In this document: in pieces, positions 1 to 7,446 of the stretch
How the letters are laid out: the number at the start of each line of letters is the position of its first letter
Numbering within the stretch: the first letter of the stretch is position 1
From: Ectopseudomonas mendocina
Lineage (GTDB): Bacteria; Pseudomonadota; Gammaproteobacteria; Pseudomonadales; Pseudomonadaceae
Reading direction: 5' to 3'
Assembly: GCF_016008875.1 (NCBI RefSeq)
Contig: NZ_JADTQG010000024.1
Coordinates: forward strand, 1-48,995
DNA: 48,995 bases
Position numbers and translations under genes: made by a program
The notes under the pieces: generated by a model
Told to the model about the DNA's origin: nothing
What the model saw: the letters and a program-made list of their open reading frames with translations, nothing else
Databases searched by the model: none

Positions 1-687
1 ACCGCCGAGGATGATCACCATCAGCAGCAGGCCCCAGAAGGCCTCGCGAGCGGAACGCAGCCACTCGCGGAAGCTGGCACGCGGCAGGGCCGGCAGCTTC
101 TTGATGCGCGCGACGATGTAGATCGCGATCATCAGTGCCAGGCCGAGCATCACACCGGGAATCACACCAGCCATGAACAGCTTGCCCACCGACTGCTCGG
201 TGGCTGCGGCGTACACCACCATCACGATCGACGGCGGAATCAGAATGCCCAGGGTACCGGCGTTACACACGATGCCAGCGCCGAAGGCCTGCGGGTAACC
301 GGAGCGCACCATGCCGGCGATGGCGATGGAGCCTACGGCCGCGACGGTGGCCGGCGAGGAGCCGGACAGCGCGGCGAACAGCATGCACGCCAGCACCGCA
401 CCGATGGCCAGACCACCACGGATATGGCCGACGCAGGCGTTGGCGAAGTCGATCAGGCGACGTGCCACGCCACCGGTGGTCATGAAGGCACCGGAGAGCA
501 GGAAGAACGGGATTGCCAACAGGGTGTAGTGCTCGGAGGTCTCGAACAGCTTGATCGCCAGCGAGCGCACCGAGTCGGGGCTGAACAGCATGATGGTGAT
601 CGAGCCGGCCAGGCCGAGCGACGCGGCGATCGGCACGCCGATGAACATCAGCAGGAACAGCAGCAGGAAGAGGAACAGCACGGTCAT
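1..687 (-). CDS. dctM: C4-dicarboxylate TRAP transporter large permease DctM (partial, 3' end outside window)
   Basis: Seen: the minus strand is open from an ATG at 687 to the window edge, giving 229 residues with no stop. The start overlaps the dctQ stop by one base (TAATG), which indicates translational coupling. The N-terminus is MTVLFLFLLLFLLMFIGVP. Later segments include the glycine/serine-rich FAALSGSSPATVAAVGS and GILIPPSIVMVVYA, which are typical of the 12-helix DctM family. Known for the family: DctM is the ion-coupled translocation subunit of tripartite ATP-independent periplasmic transporters and works with DctQ and the binding protein DctP to import succinate, malate and fumarate. 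Roughly half of the usual ~425 residues are present here; the remainder lies upstream of base 1. Confidence 0.95.
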   Translation of the reverse strand, partial: MTVLFLFLLLFLLMFIGVPIAASLGLAGSITIMLFSPDSVRSLAIKLFETSEHYTLLAIPFFLLSGAFMTTGGVARRLIDFANACVGHIRGGLAIGAVLACMLFAALSGSSPATVAAVGSIAIAGMVRSGYPQAFGAGIVCNAGTLGILIPPSIVMVVYAAATEQSVGKLFMAGVIPGVMLGLALMIAIYIVARIKKLPALPRASFREWLRSAREAFWGLLLMVIILGG

Positions 688-1313
688 TATTTGGCCTCCT
701 CGTGCTCGTTGATTTTCAGCGCATCGGCGGCTTCATCAGCCAGGCCGAGGCCGGTCTGCTCGTTGCGCAGGATACGCACGAGGATTTCCAGGAAACGGAT
801 GAACACCATGGCGTAGCCGAACGGCACGATCATGCCGATATGCCATTGCTGGATGCCGTAGTGGCCCAGGTCTTCGGCGCCGATGCCGGCGATGAACAGA
901 GTGCGGACCCAGTCGAAGCTGCCGACGGCGATCAGGCCGGCGTAACCCAGGCAGCACAGGCAGGCGATCACGCCGATGACGCGCTGCACGCCGCGTGGGG
1001 CGAGCTTGACCAGCGCGTCGACGCCGATGTGGCCGGCGGTGCGCACGCCATAGGCCAGGCCGAAGAAGATCAGCCAGCCGAACAGGGCCTTGGTCAGGGC
1101 GTTGCTCCAGGTCATCGCCTGGGCAAGGTCGAGAATGAAGTCGCCGATAGCGAGCAGAGCCTCGTTACCGCCGAAGGTGTCACCCAGCCAATAGAACAGG
1201 GTGTAGAAGTTATTGAGGATCACGTAGACGAAAGTGATCAGCGTCATGGCCGCCAGGAGAAAGGCAATGAAGCCTTCCTCGAAGTGCTCCCAGACGCGCC
1301 GCAAGGCGTTCAT
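687..1313 (-). CDS. dctQ: C4-dicarboxylate TRAP transporter small permease DctQ
   Basis: This 208-residue membrane protein has four hydrophobic segments (about residues 13-33, 75-95, 107-130 and 158-178), the usual DctQ topology. The family's hydrophilic loop is seen as VRTAGHIGVDALVKLAP. It is the small membrane subunit of the DctPQM transporter. The gene sits between dctP (137-base gap holding a palindromic repeat) and dctM (one-base overlap), in the standard order P-Q-M on the minus strand. It is slightly longer than many DctQ proteins (~160-200 aa) because of a charged C-terminal tail after residue 185. The dctB/dctD neighbours and the sigma-54 promoter upstream of dctP support a dicarboxylate substrate. 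Confidence 0.93.
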   Translation of the reverse strand: MNALRRVWEHFEEGFIAFLLAAMTLITFVYVILNNFYTLFYWLGDTFGGNEALLAIGDFILDLAQAMTWSNALTKALFGWLIFFGLAYGVRTAGHIGVDALVKLAPRGVQRVIGVIACLCCLGYAGLIAVGSFDWVRTLFIAGIGAEDLGHYGIQQWHIGMIVPFGYAMVFIRFLEILVRILRNEQTGLGLADEAADALKINEHEEAK

Positions 1314-1338
1314 GGTCGGTTCTCCCGAATGGAAAGGG

Positions 1339-1439
1339 CGTAGGGTGGGACGGCAGCCGGCCCACCGGTTACAGCATTGAACGACGCCCGTCGCGGGCGT
1401 CGTGGTGGGTCAGCGCTGCAGTGCCCTGCCCACCCTACG
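1339..1439. repeat. GTAGGG-family palindromic repeat between dctP and dctQ
   Basis: The outer arms CGTAGGGTGGG (1339-1349) and CCCACCCTACG (1429-1439) are perfect inverted copies. Inside them is a second hairpin, ACGACGCCC-GTCGC-GGGCGTCGT (1381-1403). Related palindromes occur at 8339-8393 and 39231-39295. It lies in the gap between dctP and dctQ, so it could form a stem-loop in the transcript that separates the abundant binding protein from the permeases. That effect is inferred. Confidence 0.75.
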
Positions 1440-1450
1440 GCTCTCCGGCC

Positions 1451-2443
1451 TTATTGCTGGTTGGCAGCTTGCGCGGCCTTGATCAGATCTGCGCCGATCT
1501 CGCCTTCGAACTTCTTCCATACCGGCTGCATGGCATCGCGCCATTGGCCGCGCTGCTCGGGAGTCAGGGTCAGGATTTCGGTGCTGCCTGCCTCGATGAT
1601 GCGCTGCTTGTCGCCTTCGTTGAGGGCGTCAGCCTGCTTGTTCACCTCGACGGTAACTTCGGCGATGATCTTGTCCAGCTCGCTACGTACGTCAGCCGGC
1701 AGACCGTCCCAGAACTTGGTGTTGGTGATCAGCATGTAGTCCAGCAGGCCATGGTTGGACTCGGTGATGTACTTCTGCACTTCGTGCATCTTCTGGCTGT
1801 AGATGTTCGAGTACGGGTTCTCTGCACCGTTGACCACGCCGGTCTGCAGGCCTTGGTAAACCTCGGCGAAGCTCATCTTGCGCGGGTTGGCGCGCACGGC
1901 CTTGAACTGCTCTTCCAGTACGGCGGAAGCCTGTACGCGGAATTTCAGACCGCGAGCGTCTTTCGGCTCCAGCAGTGCCTTGTTGGCCGACAGCTGCTTC
2001 AGGCCGTTGTGCCAGTAGGCCAGGCCGGTGATGCCTTTGTCAGTCATGGAGGTCAGCAGCTTCTGGCCTTCCGGACCTTTCTGGAAGCGATCGACTGCAG
2101 CCATGTCGTCGAACAGGAACGGCAGGTCGAATACCTGCAGCTGCTTGGTGTAATGCTCGAACTTGGCCAGGGACGGGGCGATGATCTGGACGTCGCCGAG
2201 CAGCAGCGCTTCCATTTCCTTGCCGTCGCCGAACAGCGAGGAGTTCGGGTAGACCTCGACCTTGACCTTGTCGCCCAGGCGCTCTTCAGCCAGTTGCTTG
2301 AACAGCACGGCACCCTGACCTTTCGGGGTGTGCTCGGCAACCACGTGGGAGAACTTGATGACGATCGGGTCGGCAGCGTGAACCACGCCAGCGATGGACA
2401 GGGACAGGGCGCAAGCCAGCGCCTTGGCAGTCAGTTTGAACAT
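1451..2443 (-). CDS. dctP: C4-dicarboxylate TRAP transporter periplasmic binding protein DctP
   Basis: The start at 2443 was chosen because it gives a clean signal peptide (MFKLTAKALACALSLSIAG, cleavage after VHA, residue 23) and follows a good AGAGGAAG ribosome site. A further in-frame ATG at 2512 would place 23 polar residues in front of the signal. The 330-residue product carries the DctP-family segments IKFSHVVAEHTPKGQGA, GLKFRVQAS (the conserved arginine that contacts the substrate carboxylate) and GVVNGAENPYSNI. Role by family: it captures C4-dicarboxylates in the periplasm and delivers them to DctQM. It is the first gene of dctPQM, with a sigma-54 promoter about 150 bases upstream. Confidence 0.95.
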   Translation of the reverse strand: MFKLTAKALACALSLSIAGVVHAADPIVIKFSHVVAEHTPKGQGAVLFKQLAEERLGDKVKVEVYPNSSLFGDGKEMEALLLGDVQIIAPSLAKFEHYTKQLQVFDLPFLFDDMAAVDRFQKGPEGQKLLTSMTDKGITGLAYWHNGLKQLSANKALLEPKDARGLKFRVQASAVLEEQFKAVRANPRKMSFAEVYQGLQTGVVNGAENPYSNIYSQKMHEVQKYITESNHGLLDYMLITNTKFWDGLPADVRSELDKIIAEVTVEVNKQADALNEGDKQRIIEAGSTEILTLTPEQRGQWRDAMQPVWKKFEGEIGADLIKAAQAANQQ

Positions 2444-2594
2444 GCGGATGCTTCCTCTTGTTGTGTTTATCGCATTTGCGCCGAGGCGCTGCTGACGAAC
2501 GGACAAGAGCAAGTCTAGGCGGCTTGGAGAAAAACGCCGGTGGCATCAGCGAGGCCTGGACTTGTACTTGTGGGTTCGCTTGGAGCTAGCCTAG

Positions 2595-2610
2595 AGCAAC
2601 CCTTGTGCCA
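2595..2610 (-). promoter_or_regulatory. Sigma-54 (RpoN) promoter of dctPQM
   Basis: On the minus strand the sequence reads TGGCACA-AGGG-TTGCT, against the consensus TGGCACG-N4-TTGCW. It has invariant GG and GC dinucleotides and exactly ten bases between them. Transcription should start near 2585, leaving a leader of about 140 bases before dctP. The adjacent DctD is a sigma-54 activator, so sequence and context agree. Confidence 0.87.
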
Positions 2611-2642
2611 GTCTGCCATGGTGTGCTTGCCTGCCTAGAGGA

Positions 2643-2664
2643 AAAGCCCGTGGCTGTGGGCTTT
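2643..2664 (-). terminator. Terminator downstream of dctD
   Basis: A seven-base-pair stem AAAGCCC / GGGCTTT with an eight-base loop ends in a short T run on the minus strand. It lies about 90 bases past the dctD stop and before the dctPQM promoter. The hairpin is nearly symmetric. Confidence 0.6.
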
Positions 2665-2687
2665 GATGGCGTTTTGCCGAGCGCCGG

Positions 2688-2705
2688 GCGGGCATATGCG
2701 CCCGC
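2688..2705. promoter_or_regulatory. GC dyad upstream of the sigma-54 promoter, possible DctD site
   Basis: GCGGGC-ATATGC-GCCCGC is a dyad centred about 112 bases upstream of the predicted dctP transcription start, a normal distance for an enhancer bound by a sigma-54 activator. No close match to a known DctD box is claimed. The assignment rests on position and symmetry only. Confidence 0.25.
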
Positions 2706-2750
2706 TGCCGGCCTGTCTCTTTGATGATGGCTTTGGCGGTTTGCCGCCAG

Positions 2751-4136
2751 TCAGTCGAAGTCCTCTGGCGAGCTTCCGCCAGCGCCGGAGAAATTCAGCC
2801 CATGTTTGCGCAGCTTGTCGTGCAGGGTCTTGCGCGGCACGCCCAGCGCTTCGGCCAGGCTGCGCAGCGAGCCGTGCGGACGACTCAGCTCGGCGGCGAT
2901 CAGCGCGCGCTCGAAGGCTTCGACCTGTTCGCTGAGCCCGCCGTTGACCGGTGGCAGGTTTGGCGCGTTGCTATCGAGCGCCAATTCCAGGCCCAGGGCG
3001 AAACGTTCGGCGGCGTTCTGCAGTTCGCGCACGTTGCCCGGCCATGGATGACGCAGCAGCAACGCACGCTGTCCCGGTTGCAGCTCACGCGGAGCCAGGG
3101 CGTGGCGGGCCGCCGCCGCTTCGGCGAAATGCTGGAACAGCAGCAGGGCATCCTCGCCGCGCTCGCGCAGCGGCGGAATGGACAGCGGCGCGACGTTGAG
3201 GCGGTAGTAGAGGTCGGCGCGGAAACGCCCGGCGTCGGCAGCCTGGCGCAGGTCTTCCTTGGTGGCGGCGATCACACGGATGTCCAGCGGGATCAGCTGG
3301 TTGCCGCCAAGACGCTCGACCACGCGCTCCTGCAGCAGGCGCAGCAATTTGACCTGCACGTCCAGGCTCATGCTCTCGATCTCGTCGAGGAACAGGGTGC
3401 CGCCGTTGGCGAACTCGAACTTGCCGATGCGGCGCTTCTGCGCGCCGGTGAAGGCGCCGGCCTCGTGGCCGAACAGCTCGCTCTCCACCACGGACTCGGC
3501 CAGTGCACCGGCGTTGATGGCGACGAAGGGCCCATCGCGGCGGCTGGACAGATCATGCAGGGCGCGGGCGACCACCTCCTTGCCGGCGCCGGTCTCGCCG
3601 AGGATCAGCACATCGGTGGAAATACCGGCGAGTGCGCCGATCTGCTCGCGCAGGCGCTGCATGGCAGGCGACTGACCCACCAGGCGGCTGGACAGTTGCT
3701 GGCGGTCATTGAGCGCCATGCGCAGGCTGCGATTGTCCAGTACCAGGCGGCGCAGCTGCAGTGCGCGGCGCACGCTGTCGAGCAGCGCCTCGTTGGCGAA
3801 GGGCTTTTCCAGAAAATCGTAGGCGCCGGCGCGCATCGCCTGCACGGCCAGCGGCACGTCGCCGTGGCCTGTAATCAGCAGTACCGGCAGCTCGGCATCG
3901 CGCTCGCGCAGTTGCTGCAGCAGTTGCAGGCCGTCGATGCCGGGCATGCGGATATCGCTGACCACCACACCCGGCCAGCCCACCGGAATTCGCTCGGCCA
4001 GGCCCTGGGCATCGCCCAGGCTGAGGACCTTGAGCCCGGCCAGATCGAGCGTCTGGCTGAGCGCCTGGCGCAGATGGGCGTCGTCGTCGATCAGCAGTAC
4101 CTGAATGCGGCTGTCGATGGCGCTGTCGCTGGTCAT
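2751..4136 (-). CDS. dctD: C4-dicarboxylate response regulator DctD (sigma-54 activator)
   Basis: This 461-residue NtrC-type regulator has three parts. The receiver domain (about 10-125) has the acidic pair in LIDDDA and phosphoacceptor Asp61 in VVVSDIRMPG. The AAA+ domain (about 150-385) has Walker A GETGAGKE (180-187), the sigma-54-contacting GAFTGA loop (227-232) and Walker B GGTLFLDE. The C-terminal Fis-type helix-turn-helix is near 420-450 (SLAEALGVPRKTLHDKLRKHG). Family role: when phosphorylated by DctB it drives RpoN-dependent transcription of dicarboxylate transport genes. The start overlaps the dctB stop by four bases (ATGA). Nearest target: the dctPQM promoter at 2595-2610. All key residues are present. 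Confidence 0.95.
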   Translation of the reverse strand: MTSDSAIDSRIQVLLIDDDAHLRQALSQTLDLAGLKVLSLGDAQGLAERIPVGWPGVVVSDIRMPGIDGLQLLQQLRERDAELPVLLITGHGDVPLAVQAMRAGAYDFLEKPFANEALLDSVRRALQLRRLVLDNRSLRMALNDRQQLSSRLVGQSPAMQRLREQIGALAGISTDVLILGETGAGKEVVARALHDLSSRRDGPFVAINAGALAESVVESELFGHEAGAFTGAQKRRIGKFEFANGGTLFLDEIESMSLDVQVKLLRLLQERVVERLGGNQLIPLDIRVIAATKEDLRQAADAGRFRADLYYRLNVAPLSIPPLRERGEDALLLFQHFAEAAAARHALAPRELQPGQRALLLRHPWPGNVRELQNAAERFALGLELALDSNAPNLPPVNGGLSEQVEAFERALIAAELSRPHGSLRSLAEALGVPRKTLHDKLRKHGLNFSGAGGSSPEDFD

Positions 4137-5947
4137 GGCGAAGGGTCCTCAGAAGGTTGCAGGTTGACGCCGGGACTGGCCAGGCGCAGGCGCAGGGTAA
4201 TCAGCGCGCCGCCGGCCGGATGATTGGCCAGCAGCAGTTCGCCGTCCAGCGCCCGCACCAGACTATCGCAGATGGCCAGGCCGAGCCCCAGGCCCTGGGC
4301 GCTGGTCTTGGTGGTGAAGAAGGGTTCGCGCGCGCGCGCCAGGGATTCGGTCGAGAAGCCGGGGCCGTTGTCGCGCAGCAGCAGGTCGAGATGCTCGGCC
4401 TGATGCTCAATGCTGATCCAGATACGCCGTGGCGGCGCCTTGTCGACCAGGGCGTCGAGCGCATTGCCGAGCAGGTTGCCGAGTACCTGACGCAGGCGTG
4501 TTTCGCCGGCCTGAACCCAGAGCGTGGCGTCCGGCAGGTCGCGAATCAATTCCACATCCATGGCCCGTCGGCGTTTGGCGAGCAGGGCGAGGGCGTCGTC
4601 CAGCGCCGGTTGCAGCGCCACCCGCTCGGGCGCATGGCGATCACGGCGGGCGAAGGCGCGCAGATGCGCGATGATCGAGGCCATGCGCTCGGTCAGCTCG
4701 CTGATCAGCTTGAGGTTGGCGCGGGCATCGTCGCTGCGCTGGTGGTCGAGCAGGGTACTGGCGTTCTCGGCGTAGCTGCGGATCGCGCCCAGTGGTTGGT
4801 TGAGCTCGTGGCTGATACTGGCACTCATGGTGCCGAGCGCGGAGAGTTTGCCGGCCTGGACCAGTTCGTCCTGGGCGCGCACCAGCTCCTGCTGCGCCTG
4901 CTCGCGTTCGAGCACTTCCTGCTTGAGTCGGCTGTTGAGCAGCTCCAGGTCCTGCGTACGCTCGGTCACCCGCTGTTCCAGTTCGGCCTTGGCGCTAGCA
5001 TCGAGGGCGATGCGTTCGAGGTAGTGTCGGCGGCGCAATATCAGCAGGCCGAGCAGCAACAGCAGGGCCAGCAGGGCAGCCGCCCCCACGGCCACAGCGC
5101 TGCGCACGGGGCGATCGAGAAGGATGCGCGGGGCGAGAATACTCACCGTCCAGCCGGTTTCCTCCAAGGCCCGGCTTTGCGTCAACCAGGCGTTGGGATC
5201 AAGGTCGAGCGCGGGCGGCGCCTGGGTCGGGTAGGGCTGGTTGGCGGCGATCGCCGATTGTTCGACGCGGTCCAGCGGGCGGCTGGCGTGAAAGCGCCAG
5301 TCAGGGCGCGAGGTGAGAATCACCACGCCATTGGTGTCGGTGACCAGCAGCTGTTCCGGGGTGTTACCCCACAGCGTTTCGGTGTGGTCGAGGTCGACCT
5401 TGACCACCAGTGCGCCAATGTTGTGGTCGTCCTCGCGCACCGGGTAGGCAAAGTAGTAGCCGCGTTTTCCTGAGGTGGTGCCGAGGCCGAAGAAGCGGCC
5501 CAGGCGGCCGGCCAATGCTTCGCGAAAGTACGGGCGAAAGGCGAAGTTGCCGGCGACGAAACTGTCCGGCTTGTCCCAGTTGGAGGCGGCCAGGGTGACG
5601 CCGCGGGTGTTCATCAGGTAGATCACGTCGGCCCCGGTCTGGCTCTTCACGCGGGCCAGCAGGCGGTTGGCGTTATCCAGTACTGCGGGGTCTTCGGGCG
5701 TCTTCAGGGCTGCGCGCAGGCCGGGCAGGTCGCCGAGAATCTGCGGCAGCACCTCGTAGCGGCGCAGCGTGCCAAGCAGGTTGGCAACGTACAGGTCCAG
5801 GGTTTGCCGGTTCTGTTCGATCAGGACTTCGCGGTAGTAGCGTTCGGCCAAAAAGTGTACGGGCAACAGCAGGGGCGCGAGCAGCAGCGCCAGCAGCACG
5901 AGGCTGCGCCAGCGCAGGCGGCGGGGAGTGGCAGTGTTCGTGCTCAT
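4133..5947 (-). CDS. dctB: C4-dicarboxylate sensor histidine kinase DctB
   Basis: The start at 5947 gives MSTNTATPRRLRWRSLVLL, a short positive tail before the first membrane helix. An in-frame ATG at 5983 would add twelve residues and cannot be excluded. The 604-residue protein has helix 1 at about 15-33, a periplasmic dCache-like sensor region (about 35-280), helix 2 (about 281-303) and a coiled coil (about 315-365). The kinase core follows: H-box SASISHELNQPLGAIRSYAE with phosphorylated His380, N-box LGNLLGNALDAL, and G-boxes DNGPGFS and GLGLGLAIC. It is expected to sense periplasmic C4-dicarboxylates and phosphorylate DctD, encoded by the next gene with a four-base overlap. Confidence 0.94.
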   Translation of the reverse strand: MSTNTATPRRLRWRSLVLLALLLAPLLLPVHFLAERYYREVLIEQNRQTLDLYVANLLGTLRRYEVLPQILGDLPGLRAALKTPEDPAVLDNANRLLARVKSQTGADVIYLMNTRGVTLAASNWDKPDSFVAGNFAFRPYFREALAGRLGRFFGLGTTSGKRGYYFAYPVREDDHNIGALVVKVDLDHTETLWGNTPEQLLVTDTNGVVILTSRPDWRFHASRPLDRVEQSAIAANQPYPTQAPPALDLDPNAWLTQSRALEETGWTVSILAPRILLDRPVRSAVAVGAAALLALLLLLGLLILRRRHYLERIALDASAKAELEQRVTERTQDLELLNSRLKQEVLEREQAQQELVRAQDELVQAGKLSALGTMSASISHELNQPLGAIRSYAENASTLLDHQRSDDARANLKLISELTERMASIIAHLRAFARRDRHAPERVALQPALDDALALLAKRRRAMDVELIRDLPDATLWVQAGETRLRQVLGNLLGNALDALVDKAPPRRIWISIEHQAEHLDLLLRDNGPGFSTESLARAREPFFTTKTSAQGLGLGLAICDSLVRALDGELLLANHPAGGALITLRLRLASPGVNLQPSEDPSP

Positions 5948-5992
5948 GGAGAACCGTGCAGAAATGATCGGCGCATTATGCACGTTAAGCGT

Positions 5993-6017
5993 GCGGCCGG
6001 TGACGTGCGCCGGCCGC
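5993..6017 (-). terminator. Hairpin after rmlD
   Basis: GCGGCCGG / CCGGCCGC form an eight-base-pair GC stem with a nine-base loop, 20 bases past the rmlD stop and upstream of dctB. There is no clear T run, so it may be a weak or Rho-assisted end. Confidence 0.45.
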
Positions 6018-6037
6018 TGGTGATGAAATGCCGGGCG

Positions 6038-6901
6038 TCAGCCCATGCGCTGCAGGCAGGCGTCCAGTGCCGTTCGCCAGTCCGGCAGGCGAATCTGCCA
6101 TTCCTCTTCCAGGCGTTCACCGTCCAGGCGCGAATTGAGCGGGCGCTGCGCCGGCGTCGGGTACTCGCTACTGGAGATCGGGCGCAGCCGGGCACAGGGC
6201 TTGCCGGTGGCGCGCAGGCGCTCGGCGATGGCGCTGGCGAAGCCGAACCAGCTGGTTTCACCCTGGCAGGTCAGGTGATAGGTGCCCCAGCGATGGCGTC
6301 CTTGTTGCCACTTGTCGATCAGCTCGGCGGTGGCGCTGGCGATGCTGCCGGCCCAGGTCGGCGCGCCGATCTGGTCATCGACCACGCTGAGTTCTTCGCG
6401 CTCCTGCAGCAGGCGCTGCATGGTCAGCAGGAAGTTGCGCCCATGCTGCGAGTAGACCCAGCTGGTACGCAGGATCAAGTGGTCGCAGCCACTGATGCGC
6501 AGCGCCTGCTCACCAGCCACCTTGCTGGCACCGTAGACGCCCAGCGGGCGCGGCGTGTCCGCCTCGCGGTAGGGCGTAGTCTTGCTGCCGTCGAAGACGT
6601 AGTCGGTGGAATAGTGGATCAGCGGGATGTCCAGTTCGAAGCAGGCATCGGCCATGACGCCCGGCGCTTCGGCATTGATGGTGAAGGCCAGTTCGCGCTC
6701 CTGTTCGGCCTGATCGACGGCGGTGTAGGCGGCGGCATTGATCACCAGCGCCGGGCGTTCGCGCAGGATGGTTTCGCGCAGGCTTTCCGGGCGTGACAGG
6801 TCGAAATCCTGACGGCCGAGGCTGATCAATTCATGCTCGCGCAGGGCCAGTTGCAGCTCGCGCGCGACCTGGCCGGTGTGGCCGCTGATCAGAATCTTCA
6901 T
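6038..6901 (-). CDS. rmlD: dTDP-4-dehydrorhamnose reductase RmlD
   Basis: This 287-residue extended short-chain dehydrogenase has the N-terminal NADPH-binding motif SGHTGQVARELQLAL and the catalytic YGASKVAGE (YxxxK). The family substrate segment YSTDYVFDGSKTTPYREAD is also present. It catalyses the last step of dTDP-L-rhamnose synthesis, reducing dTDP-6-deoxy-L-lyxo-4-hexulose. The start overlaps the rmlC stop by four bases (ATGA). It is the last gene of the minus-strand rmlBACD operon, with a GC hairpin after it. The product could feed LPS core, rhamnolipid and, given the divergent neighbour, Psl. Confidence 0.95.
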   Translation of the reverse strand: MKILISGHTGQVARELQLALREHELISLGRQDFDLSRPESLRETILRERPALVINAAAYTAVDQAEQERELAFTINAEAPGVMADACFELDIPLIHYSTDYVFDGSKTTPYREADTPRPLGVYGASKVAGEQALRISGCDHLILRTSWVYSQHGRNFLLTMQRLLQEREELSVVDDQIGAPTWAGSIASATAELIDKWQQGRHRWGTYHLTCQGETSWFGFASAIAERLRATGKPCARLRPISSSEYPTPAQRPLNSRLDGERLEEEWQIRLPDWRTALDACLQRMG

Positions 6902-7446
6902 GCGAACGTCTCGGCGTCGGTCAGGCTCAGGCCTTGTTGATCCTTGGCCGACAGCTGTGGCGTCAGGCCGTCGAGCGGCCAGTCGATGGCCAGCTGCGCA
7001 TCGTCCCAGCGGATGCAGCGCTCAAAGGCCGGGGCGTAATAGTCGGTGGTCTTGTAGAGGAACTCGGCGTACTCGCTGAGCACCAGAAAACCGTGTGCGA
7101 AGCCTTCCGGCACCCACATCTGGCGCTTGTTCTCGGCAGACAGATGCACGCCCACCCACTTGCCGAAGTTCGGCGAGCTGCGGCGTACGTCCACTGCGAC
7201 GTCATAGACCTCGCCGGCACTGACGCGCACCAACTTGCCCTGGGCCTGCTGCAGTTGATAGTGCAGGCCGCGCAGTACGCCTCGCGCGGAGCGCGAGTGG
7301 TTGTCCTGCACGAACTCTCGGGCCACTCCGGTTGCCTCGGCGAAGCGCTGCGCATTGAAGCTCTCGTAGAAAAAGCCGCGTTCGTCGCCGAACACCTGGG
7401 GCTCCAGAATCAGCACTTCCGGTAGTGCGGTCGCGATCACTTTCAC
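6898..7446 (-). CDS. rmlC: dTDP-4-dehydrorhamnose 3,5-epimerase RmlC
   Basis: The start is a GTG at 7446 (reading VKVIATALPE) eight bases after a strong GGAGGAG site and overlapping the rmlA stop by four bases (GTGA). It gives 182 residues, the normal RmlC length; a longer upstream reading would only run into rmlA. Cupin-fold features are seen: DERGFFYESFN, the catalytic histidine region GVLRGLHYQ, and MWVPEGFAHGFLVLSE. It catalyses double epimerisation of dTDP-4-keto-6-deoxyglucose, the third step towards dTDP-L-rhamnose. Confidence 0.95.
   Translation of the reverse strand: MKVIATALPEVLILEPQVFGDERGFFYESFNAQRFAEATGVAREFVQDNHSRSARGVLRGLHYQLQQAQGKLVRVSAGEVYDVAVDVRRSSPNFGKWVGVHLSAENKRQMWVPEGFAHGFLVLSEYAEFLYKTTDYYAPAFERCIRWDDAQLAIDWPLDGLTPQLSAKDQQGLSLTDAETFA

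Larger units (their letters stand above)
2444..2750. other. dctP-dctD intergenic region (regulatory)
   Basis: This 307-base gap has no credible gene. It holds the sigma-54 promoter of dctPQM (2595-2610), a terminator for the dctB-dctD transcript (2643-2664), a GC dyad at 2688-2705 about 110 bases upstream of the predicted start site, and a short hairpin (2734-2749) immediately after the dctD stop. Confidence 0.7.

Noticed and set aside
2721..4223. Long plus-strand open frames opposite dctD, dctB, rml, mutY and ctpA genes
   Set aside because: GC-rich Pseudomonas genes leave long open frames on the other strand. These have no recognisable motifs, and the opposite strand carries complete, well-conserved enzymes.
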